From the NCBI GenBank assembly GCA_037142515.1, contig JBAXAM010000008.1, positions 1 through 43,823 of the forward strand: a stretch of DNA of 43,823 bases, in the 5' to 3' direction. This DNA is from JBAXAM01 sp037142515. Its GTDB lineage: Bacteria > Pseudomonadota > Gammaproteobacteria > UBA9339. Under the pieces are notes generated by a model. The model did not search any database and was not told where the DNA came from. It saw only the letters and a program-made list of their open reading frames with translations. The translations under genes and the position numbers were made by a program. Position 1 is the first letter of the stretch, and each line of letters begins with the position of its first letter. Shown here in pieces: positions 32,809 to 42,400 of the stretch.

Positions 32809-32989
32809 GACACCACCTTTGGTATGCAATGACTCTAGTTAGTAATTTTTGATGCAAAATCTGGAAACAATGATCTGTTTTAATAGCATATAAGCGGTTA
32901 TTTGATTTTCTGATACCTATATTACTACTAGTTTTGCTACCTATTTCATTGCAAGGCAATTGCCCTGCAGATAGAATAGATTTAACCAT
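32801..32989 (-). CDS. 62-residue hypothetical protein coupled to the zinc-finger gene
   Basis: It starts MVKSILSAGQLPCNEIG and ends LTRVIAYQRWCHE. The ATG at 32989 has GGGAG 5 bases upstream, a good ribosome-binding site, and the stop overlaps the next start by 8 bases. I do not recognise the family. The frame is open 18 codons further upstream, but without a better start. Confidence 0.5.
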   Translation of the reverse strand: MVKSILSAGQLPCNEIGSKTSSNIGIRKSNNRLYAIKTDHCFQILHQKLLTRVIAYQRWCHE

Positions 32990-33216
32990 ATTAACTCCCG
33001 TGTAGTTGGTGTGGCCAGCGTCGCCGAAAGTGCTCTTACACAATTGGCGGCGCGCCTTTTTAAATTAAAAGCATTGGCGCTTTAAAAGTTTTATGTCTTC
33101 TATGTACGTTTTATATCACCCCTTCTATTTATAGAATTTAAAATAAGCCAGAAGCCACTTGAATTTATTAGGCGACAAAAGACGGATGCTAACATATTAA
33201 ATATTAATTTCAAATT

Positions 33217-33264
33217 TATTTTCAAACAAATTTTACTACATATAGTAAAATTTGTTTGAAAATA
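33217..33264. promoter_or_regulatory. perfect palindrome with 22-bp arms
   Basis: The left arm (33217-33238) and right arm (33243-33264) are exact reverse complements around the 4-base centre CATA; each arm contains TTTTCAAACAAATTTT. It lies in a 370-base intergenic stretch (32990-33360), 24 bases upstream of a -35 box of the HTH gene. It could be an operator, a bidirectional terminator-like hairpin or a cruciform. The remainder of the stretch is very AT-rich, apart from a GGCG-GCG-CGCC-TTTTT hairpin at 33046-33061. Confidence 0.75.
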
Positions 33265-33287
33265 CGAATATAACTGCATATTTATTA

Positions 33288-33315
33288 TTGACAATGAATA
33301 TTTTTATTTTAAAAT
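33288..33315 (+). promoter_or_regulatory. promoter of the double-HTH regulator gene
   Basis: TTGACA (33288-33293), 16-base spacer, TAAAAT (33310-33315). The start codon lies 45 bases downstream. Confidence 0.6.
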
Positions 33316-33360
33316 TTATTTATTTGCATGTTTTAAAATAATGACATATATTTGTTCATC

Positions 33361-33747
33361 ATGGATGAAAAAACCATAAGCAAAATCAAACAAGTAAGAA
33401 TATCTTCCGGTATTTCAGCTCGCAGACTTGGAAAGTTATCGGGCCTTAGTACTACTTCCATTTGTAATTTCGAAAATGGAAAACCACTTTCAATGAAAAG
33501 CTTAGCTATGGTTTTAGATGCCCTTGAATTACGTATTAATGAAAAAGTATTTGCGAAGCTCTTGAAGGATAAAAGAAAAAATTTAGATGCAACCTTGGAA
33601 AAAATTGGGAGACTTTCCGGTGTTAGTCATTCCATTATACATAAGGCAGAACACGGTGCGCTACCATCCATTAAAACCTGTTGCATAATTGCCAATGGAC
33701 TAGCTCTCCCGTTTAATGAAATAATAGGATGGCCAAAAAAGTCCTAG
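33361..33747 (+). CDS. regulator with two tandem XRE-type HTH domains
   Basis: A 128-residue protein made of two helix-turn-helix units. The first (about 3-50) reads IKQVRISSGISARRLGKLSG then LSTTSICNFENGKPLSMKSL; the second (about 65-115) reads LDATLEKIGRLSGVSHSIIH then KAEHGALPSIKTCCIIANGL. The duplicated domain suggests binding to a long or two-part operator, possibly the perfect palindrome upstream of its promoter. ATG at 33361 is chosen over TTG at 33352; neither has a Shine-Dalgarno. Its 3' end overlaps the convergent leader-peptide gene by 4 bases, so it may regulate the biosynthetic operon; that is inference. Confidence 0.8.
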   Translation: MDEKTISKIKQVRISSGISARRLGKLSGLSTTSICNFENGKPLSMKSLAMVLDALELRINEKVFAKLLKDKRKNLDATLEKIGRLSGVSHSIIHKAEHGALPSIKTCCIIANGLALPFNEIIGWPKKS

Positions 33748-33980
33748 ATCAGGGTACATCCTATAATATTTACAGGTTCACATCTATCCATTTCCCAAAA
33801 ATATCCTGTTTTGAAAAACATACTAGTACTACACTTTATACTACAAACTTGTTCGGATTTTAACACTCCCACATATACCTTGACTATACTCATAATACTA
33901 ACATTATGTGCTTTTTTGCAGAAGCAGTTGCACCTACCGCCATACACATAATCAAATTCTTTTACACTCAATTCAATCAT
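33744..33980 (-). CDS. cysteine-rich double-glycine-leader peptide, coupled to the ABC exporter
   Basis: A 78-residue precursor. The leader MIELSVKEFDYVYGG (1-15) fits L-S-x-x-E-[hydrophobic]-x-x-V-x-G-G. The predicted 63-residue core begins RCNCFCKK and has seven cysteines (17, 19, 21, 46, 50, 67, 75), enough for three disulfides or thioether rings. The ATG overlaps the exporter stop codon by 8 bases and has GGAG 7 bases upstream, so it is the third gene of the NRPS-exporter operon. A longer frame inside the exporter gene exists but lacks a leader. Toxin, signalling peptide or accessory subunit are possible roles; I cannot choose. Confidence 0.68.
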   Translation of the reverse strand: MIELSVKEFDYVYGGRCNCFCKKAHNVSIMSIVKVYVGVLKSEQVCSIKCSTSMFFKTGYFWEMDRCEPVNIIGCTLI

Positions 33981-36366
33981 ATACTGGCTCCATGTTTGCA
34001 GACATTTCTTGAAGTTTAATACCCTTGTTAAAAAAATGCAATTCACCGTTATAGAAAAAGTTATAATTATTATCATGCGCATGATGATCAACGCTCAACA
34101 TTAAGGTATTAGGCAAATATTTTTTTAGCATCTGTTGAGCCGCCATTACTGATTTTGAATCAAGACCATTAAATATTTCATCCAATATTAAAATATCAGG
34201 CTTTTTGATAATAGCCGATACTATAGCTATCTTCTTTTTTTCCCCTCCACTTAAAACCGTATACCAATCTTTTTTGCTATCTAAATCTAACTTTTCAACA
34301 CCATCAACCCATTTTAAAATCCTGCGTACTTCATCTTTTAATGCCAAATCGCTTGGAGGCTCATCTGGATAATAGATAATTTCCTGTAAAGAAGCATCAA
34401 GAGGAAAATAGTCCTGTTGGCTTAACATTATTATTTTAGGATCATTTCCATTTACCAGCGGGTAGTAAATAAAGCCAGTTCCTGATATGCCATTTTCTTT
34501 GATTCCTCTAATTTTAGACAATAAACTGGTTTTTCCACAACTAGTTTCCCCAGTAACAGCATAAATTTTGCCCATTTCGAGCTTAAGGTTTTTCACTGCA
34601 ACTAATAATCTACCTTCAACTCCAACCTCTAAGTCCTGTAATATCAACTGATTTCCTTTTTGGTTTATTCTATTAATCTGATCTGCACTGCCCAATTGCG
34701 AATGGATTTTCTCTGCCAAAACAATAATTCGATCCAAAGACTGATTTATCGCTGCTATGGTTTGTGCATTCTGCCCAGACCAAGATAACAAACTAGATAT
34801 TCGCCAACTGGCAGCTTGTACTTTACTTCGATTTTCGAAAGACAGTCTTCCCAAATTAATTTCTCGACTTACTAGATAGTAGTTAAACATAAATTCAGCA
34901 CTACCTGATATGGACCACCAAATATTATTTACAATACTCCATAGCTTTTGGGCTTCTTCAAGTGTTCTTAAATCAGTTGAAATTTTCTGTATTCTCTTTT
35001 TTGTATTTTCTAAGCCACTTCTCTCAGTAATCGTCCTAATATTTTCATTATCATGTTTAAGAATGGTCGTCAGTTTAGAATCAAGCTTTATAATCTCTTC
35101 ATCGTAACTTCCACGTTGTTCTACAAAATAATCTGAAACAAATTTACCAGCTTTGCTATATAAGGAAGAGTAAATAAATATGTTTGGAGAATTAACCATA
35201 ACAATTCCAACCCCATATACCCCTCCTATGAGAGCCGAAACAGATCCAGTTATTACCCAGCTTCCTGAATTTACTATACTAGAAATGTCTTCTTTTAAAT
35301 TATCCACTAATGCAGTTGCGTTACCATCATGAGATAAACGCAGAGCCGTTTCACCAGAAAACAACTCTTCCCTTATTTTTTCCTCTAAACTAGCATGAAG
35401 TTTTTTACAAAAATAGCCATCAATATTACTCGAATACGCTTGCCCTACAGCATAAGGAATAAGAAAAATAGCAAATTTGACCGCTTCTGATTTAAGACTA
35501 TTCCACGCTTGACCATTAGGATTATCTAATCGCTCAAAATTATATGTTAGTTTTTGTTGATAGTTTATAATTTTCAGCGATAAGAACTGAACCAAAAACT
35601 GAGAACCAAGCAAAGCTATGGCGTGTTTTTCAATGTGGGCATCTAACTCTTCTTTAGGTATAAACTTATTGTATGCTGTATATAAATCATTAGTCGTTTT
35701 TACAGGGACAAACAAACTTACAAGTATTTCATTCTCATAATTAGATGCAATTACTCCTAACACCACTCCTAACGAATTGTTGATTATTGGACTAGAGCAT
35801 CCTAATATCTTAGCTATAGCTATTCCAATAGCGCAAAAAGTCGCATAGTGCTTATCTGTAACTCCAGTATATATCCCCACCTCATCGAGAACACCGCCCA
35901 CTCCACCACCGATCGCTCCAGAAGTTCCTGATATTGAATTACCAGCTATAGCTGATAGTGCGGGAGCAATTAATTCTTGATGATCGTTTAATGCTCCAAT
36001 CGGCAACAATATACCAATTACAATTCCAGCAACACTATATGCAACCGTTGGTTTAATCGCTTGCCCAGTTGCTATACCAAAAATAACCCACGTCAGATGA
36101 CGCTTGTCTGTATAGTTAAAATGAATCAAAGCCTCATCCACAACTCCTGCTAAACCCCCGCCAATAGAACACCAAGGACCACATATAATCCATCCGGCAA
36201 TAACATCAGACAATGGAGTAAACAAGTACCCATTACTACTTATATATTGGAATGGTTCGGATGGAGAATGCTCTTCAGACGCGCATAAGACGGGCGAATA
36301 TAGCAGCGCCGTAATAACTACAATAATACATCTTAATTTGAAGCATTTGCTATAGCCTGTTGACAT
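33973..36366 (-). CDS. SbmA/YddA-like ABC exporter with a duplicated N-terminal membrane domain
   Basis: A 797-residue fused permease-ATPase. Residues 10-28 form a signal or anchor helix. Residues 60-121 and 146-207 are an internal duplication (GGGLAGVVDE...YTDKRH and GGGVGGVLDE...VTDKHY, each followed by a hydrophobic helix). Residues 225-530 look like the ABC type-2 membrane region (ERLDNPNGQAW). The ATPase has Walker A GETSCGKT (606-613), Q-loop MLSQQDYFPLDASL, signature LSGGEKKK (705-712), Walker B ILILDE (725-730) and an H-loop at 761-762. No C39 peptidase domain is present. It follows the NRPS by 78 bases; it is the likely exporter of that product or of the adjacent leader peptide. Confidence 0.82.
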   Translation of the reverse strand: MSTGYSKCFKLRCIIVVITALLYSPVLCASEEHSPSEPFQYISSNGYLFTPLSDVIAGWIICGPWCSIGGGLAGVVDEALIHFNYTDKRHLTWVIFGIATGQAIKPTVAYSVAGIVIGILLPIGALNDHQELIAPALSAIAGNSISGTSGAIGGGVGGVLDEVGIYTGVTDKHYATFCAIGIAIAKILGCSSPIINNSLGVVLGVIASNYENEILVSLFVPVKTTNDLYTAYNKFIPKEELDAHIEKHAIALLGSQFLVQFLSLKIINYQQKLTYNFERLDNPNGQAWNSLKSEAVKFAIFLIPYAVGQAYSSNIDGYFCKKLHASLEEKIREELFSGETALRLSHDGNATALVDNLKEDISSIVNSGSWVITGSVSALIGGVYGVGIVMVNSPNIFIYSSLYSKAGKFVSDYFVEQRGSYDEEIIKLDSKLTTILKHDNENIRTITERSGLENTKKRIQKISTDLRTLEEAQKLWSIVNNIWWSISGSAEFMFNYYLVSREINLGRLSFENRSKVQAASWRISSLLSWSGQNAQTIAAINQSLDRIIVLAEKIHSQLGSADQINRINQKGNQLILQDLEVGVEGRLLVAVKNLKLEMGKIYAVTGETSCGKTSLLSKIRGIKENGISGTGFIYYPLVNGNDPKIIMLSQQDYFPLDASLQEIIYYPDEPPSDLALKDEVRRILKWVDGVEKLDLDSKKDWYTVLSGGEKKKIAIVSAIIKKPDILILDEIFNGLDSKSVMAAQQMLKKYLPNTLMLSVDHHAHDNNYNFFYNGELHFFNKGIKLQEMSANMEPVYD

Positions 36367-36444
36367 TATTGAGGAATTATTTTCTTAATAAAAAATTAAC
36401 GCGCTATAGTGTCACGACTAACATTCATTGACAAGACAATTAGA

Positions 36445-39400
36445 TTAATTAATTAATTTCAATGAGCTCAGATAATTATTAATCACTTCATCGGTAATTG
36501 GCAACCATTCAAAACTCAACCGATTCAAAATACACTCTGTCTTGCGCTGTGAAATATTAATGGACATTACATCTTGTTTTTCCGACCAATCTAACCAGCC
36601 TTGATGTAACAAAAATTTCATAATCAAATCATGATAATTATCATCTTTCATCAGCTGCTCAAGATAGTCAATAAACGCTTCGATTGGCAGTATTTTAAAG
36701 TTTCCATTTTTAAAAACATTTACCATACTAAAATTGTGCGGATTAAATACATGAAAAATTCGATTACTTAAAGACTGTCTATCAAAAAGCTTTACTATTG
36801 CTTGCGCCACAAAATCTACTTGCGATATTTCTAACGCGCCAATTACCTCTTCTGCCCCACATTTTATTGTAAACATACACTTCAGGTTATTGTAAAAAGC
36901 ATTATCATCTATATTTTTCTGTGACCGATAATTTTTCGACATAAAAGCTAAATTCCCAACTCGATAAATATTGCAACTTAATCCATAATCGCGATATTTA
37001 ACTACATGATGCTCTGCTAACAGCTTTGTTTGCACATAAACATTATCTGACACTTCTGTGTTATGCGGCAAATCACCTTCGGTGTATACGCATTGTTTGC
37101 TGTTTTCTGATGCGGAAGCCAAGTACAATACTGACGTTGTTGAAACATAATGAAAATCTTTTAATTTGGTTAATTTTGCAAATTCCAAAAGATTAATTGT
37201 TGCTTGAACATTGGCAGAGTAAAATTTATTGTATTCTCCGTAATGTTTTACCAGTGCTGCCGCGTGAATTATAGCATCGACCTTCGTTGTTAAAATACGA
37301 TATTCTGATTGCTGCAGCCCTAAAAAATCTTGTTCAATATCTGCTTTGATTATAAATACACGCTTATCTATAACATCATTTAGGGTCTTATCAAAATAAA
37401 ATTGGTATTTTTTGTTTATTATCTCAGTTGCTTCTGCTTGTGAACTTGCTCGTACTAATAAGTAAATTTTATAATCTGTAAGCTCTAATAGCTGATTTAG
37501 AATATTGCAACCTAAATACCCTGTTGAGCCAGTTAATAAAACGTTACAAATTGGTTTTTTCAAAGACAAATCTTTGATTTGCTCTGTACAACCATCTGGT
37601 TTTTGTAATTCTATGTCATTATTATATTTACTGTTGTTTCGTTCCTTCTTATATGCAGCCCTTACTTGTTCAAGTTTATGTTGCAGAAGATTTTTTCCAA
37701 ACATGACACTTCCGGCAATTCTTTCTGGGGTTCTTAATTTAAAAATATCAGCTAGCGTAATATCAAAATTTTCGTGTAATCTTGAAACAAGCTTTATTGC
37801 AGATATCGAGTTTCCACCAAAGTAGAAAAAATCATCATTAATCCCAACTTTTTTTAAATCCAAAATATCTAAAAATGCCTTACAAACTATTTTCTCTTGT
37901 TCATCTCTTGGGGCAACATAACTATTCTTATCCTCAAATTCTGGTTGCGGCAAAGCTTTTTTATCCAACTTTCCATTTCTCGTAAGCGGGAGCTGTTGCA
38001 GATAAACAAATACACTTGGGATCATATAAACCGGCAAATGTTCAAACAGATGGGTTCTTATTTTTTGCTCATCCAGCTTTTTATCTGCTACATAATAAGC
38101 AATCAAATATTTAGCATTGGATTTCTCACCTACAACAACTGCAGCTTGTTTAATTGCAGGATAACTTACAAGCTTATTCTCTATCTCTCCTAGCTCTATG
38201 CGATACCCTCTTATTTTTACCTGAAAATCAGTACGCCCTATATAGCCAATATTTCCACTTGGCAGCATTCTCACAAGATCGCCAGTTTTATATAACCTGC
38301 TGTTCTTATTTCGTCTCTTTTCTTCTTCAGTTTGAAATGGGTTATAAACAAATTTTTCAGAAGTTAAGTCAGAACGATTGAGGTAACCACGCGCTAAACA
38401 TTCACCACCAATCACAAGCTCACCAATTGCGCCAACAGGTAGCAAATTAAGGCTTTTGTCTACCACATAGCACTTAACATTACTAATTGGTTTGCCTATT
38501 GGGATATCATCATATAGCCTATCAATCATAAAACTTGTAGCCTGAACAGTTCCTTCAGTAGGTCCGTATGCATTAGACACCCTATATGGCTGCTCAATAA
38601 ATTTTTCTAGTTTTTCTCCAGCAACAATCAAATTTATCAAACGGTTATTTTTAAAGCTAAAAAACAACTCAGCAAACTTAGTAGGCAAAAAAGCATAAGT
38701 AACATTATTTTTATAATAAAACTCATCTACTTTTATGGGATCGAACTTATCTTGCTCCGGTATAATATATAAGGCTCCACCAGATAAAAGTATTGTATAT
38801 ATTTCTAAAACTGCAACATCAAAGCTAATAGCAGCATATTGACTACCAACACTCTTGCCGTCTAATCCATCATGGTTAATTAAACATGTTATATAACTTA
38901 CAACGCTACGATGTTCTACTAAAACTCCTTTAGGATTACCGGTCGTTCCAGAAGTATAAATTACATAAACAAGATTAGTGCTTGTAGTCGATATGGTTGG
39001 GTTTGTATCTTTTTGTTCAGTTAACTGGATTTGTATTTCTTTGCTATCGATAGCTATTATATTTTGTTTTTGTTTAATAATTTGCTGCAGTTTGTTTTTG
39101 TATATATCATTAGTTAAAACCACCTTAGCTTTAGTATCACCCAAAATATAATCGATTCTTTCATCAGGATTCTTTGGATCAACCGGTACATATGCTCCCC
39201 CAGACTTCAACACCCCAAGCATTGCTATTATCATATGTTCATTTCTATCCAAGCACAATACAATCAAATCATCAGGTTTAACATTGAAGTTACACGATAA
39301 ATAATTTGCTAGTTGGTTAGCTTTTTGGTTCAATTCCTGGTAAGTTAGCTTAGTGTTTTCGTATGCTACCGCTATGTTATTCGACGTTTTTAGTGTCTGT

Positions 39401-42400
39401 TCTTCGAAAAGCTGATGAATGGTTTTATTGCTCGGATAGTCTTTTTCTGTTAGATTGTAGTCTATTGCAATATGTCGGTATTCTTCCTGCTTTAAATAAC
39501 TCAAAGCTTTCTTTTGTGGATTTTCTGAAATCTGTTCTATAAAGAATTTTAATCTATCTAATAATTGTATGATTGTTTTCTGGGCAAATAATTCTCCAGC
39601 ATATTTTAGCTCTATTATCAAAGCACGTTCCTTTTCGTATACGCTTATTGCTAACGGATAATCTATTTTGACATCTGCTTTTATATCGCTAAAATTTACG
39701 CTCAAATCACCCTTTGGGGAAGGATAGTTTTCATAAGCCACTATGCTATCGAACAGCCTTTCTCCACCCGATTGAAGATTGACCAAATTTACATTACTTT
39801 TAGTATTTGCTTCGTTTGTCGAATTTTGAATGCTTTTTATTTGCTCTATCAGGCTTAACTTGTCGTCGTGTACAAATATCAATGGAAGCGTGTTTATAAA
39901 TAATCCTACCGAGTTTTCTATGTTATCTATAGGAAGATTTCTTCCTGAAACTACCATGCCTACTACAGTGGTATTGCTATTACCGTATATACGCAAAAGC
40001 TTATGCCATGCATATTGCACTACTGAATTTATAGCTATCGCGTTTGCTTGACATACAGCTTTCAACTTAACGAGCTTCTGCCAATCTATTTCTATACATT
40101 GCCCCTGCTCTTCTTTTATTAGCGTATAATCTTTTATTTTTATTTTTTGTGCCTCCTGTTTTAGTAATACTCCTAAATCTACTCTGTCTTCAATCTGTTT
40201 TATGTAATTACTCCAATATTCTTGATCTTCGTTTTGGTGCTCCTGTAAGTACTTTTGTGCTTTCCTGTAGGTAACATCTTCTATTATCTGTGGTTGTTTA
40301 CCTTCTAATAATTGCGCATATATTTCATGTATACTGTTAATAAGTAGCGGAAAACTCCAACCATCTATAATTATGTGATGGATACTACACATGCACGAAT
40401 AACTATTTGCTGACAATTTAATCAAATAAACTCTGATCAGATTTCCCTTTCGCAGATCGTAATACTCTTGTTTGTCTTTTTTAATTATATCTGTTATTTG
40501 AGACTGCTGTTCAAAATCTAATTCTTTGTACCTAAAATCCAAGTTTTGGTCTTTATCTATAATTTGCGTTAACTCTTTGCCCCAATCAAATCTTAGTCTT
40601 AAACTAGGATATTTTTGTTGTGCTAATTGCCAAGCTTCTTCAAATTTATTCTTGTCTATTGGTGTTTTATATTGCCAAATGAATTGCAATATATAAGTGT
40701 TATCTGTTTTGCCCTGTCTAATCGCACTAGAAATAAATCCTTGTTGCAAATTATTAGCCAAATAAACGTTTTTTATCTCTACATCTTCATTTACAATTTT
40801 ATCTACACTGGATTTTTCTTTTTGGATGTTTTGATTTGCTAGTACATTTGTTACCAATTGCTCTACATTTCTGTGATTAAAAATATCTTTTACGCTTATT
40901 ATTAACCCCAACTGCTCCCTTATTCTAGACACCAGTTGAATACTTGAGATGCTATCTCCTCCCATTCTAAAGAAGTCATTTGTTATTCCTACTTGATGAA
41001 TTTTGAAATTCAATACTTGTGCGTACAATTCGCACACCTTTTTTTCTAACTCATTTCTTGGAGCTACATATTCTGTTTGGCTTATAAAATCCGGCTCCGG
41101 CAGGGCTTTTTTATCTAATTTTCCATTTACTGTTAGTGGTAACTTATCTAAATACACTAATACAGCCGGCAACATATATTCGGGTAATCGCGTACTTAAA
41201 TACTTTTGTATCTCTGATTCATCTAATTTTTTATCTGCTACGTAATAGGCCGCTAAATATTTATTATTAACACCTTCAGCTATATGATCCTTCACCAAAA
41301 CCACTGCTTGTTTGATATTAGAATAGCTGGCTAACTTGGCTTCTATTTCGCTCAGTTCTATTCTATATCCTCTTATTTTTACTTGATCATCATTTCTGCC
41401 AATATATTCTAAATTACCATCAGAAAGCCATCGTACCAAGTCACCTGTTTTATATATCCTGCTGTTTTTATTTTGTTTCTTTTCTTCTTCGGTTTGAAAT
41501 GGATTATGAATAAATTTTTCAGAAGTTAAATCATAACGATTGAGATAACCACGCGCTAAACATTCGCCGCCAATCATAAGCTCACCAACTGCACCGACTG
41601 GTAATAAATTTAAGCAACTATCTATTACATAACATTTAACATTGTTTATTGGCTTGCCTATAGGAATATTTTTATATTGCCTATCAACTATGAAGCCCAT
41701 GGCTTGAACAGTCGCTTCTGTCGGCCCATAGGCATTTATTACTCGGTAGGTTTGATTAGTAAACTGCCTCAGTTTTTCTCCACCAATAACTAAATTAACT
41801 AGGCCGTTATTTTTCAAGTTAAAAAATAATTCTGCAAATTTAGTGGGTAAAAAAGCATAGGTAATATTATTTCTAGAGTAATAATCATTTATTTTTGTAG
41901 GATCGGCTTTATCTTGCTCCGATACAATATATAGAGCACCGCCAGACAACACTATTGGATATATTTCAATAACTGCAGCATCAAAACTAATAGCAGCGTA
42001 TTGACTACCAATACTTTTGTTATTTAATTTATTACAGCCAATTAAATATGTTATATAATTTACAACGCTACGATGTTCTATTAAAACTCCTTTAGGATTA
42101 CCCGTTGTACCTGAGGTATAAATTACATAAACAAGATTAGCGTTTGCAGTTGATGTGCTTGGGTTTATATCTTTTTGTTCAGTTATCTTGACTTGTGTTT
42201 CTCTGCTGTCGATAACTATTACATATACTTTTTGTTTAATAATCTGCTGTAGTTTGTTTCTATGTGCATCATTAGTCAAAATTATCTTAGCTTTAGTGTC
42301 ACTTAAAATATAGTCAATTCTCTCATCTGGATAATTCGGATCAATTGGCACATATGCTGCCCCTGCTTTTAATACTCCGAGCATAGCAATTAGCATTTGC

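Noticed and set aside
33100..33294. A 64-codon minus-strand frame in the AT-rich intergenic region
   Set aside because: It runs through the perfect palindrome and low-complexity AT sequence; no Shine-Dalgarno or family resemblance.
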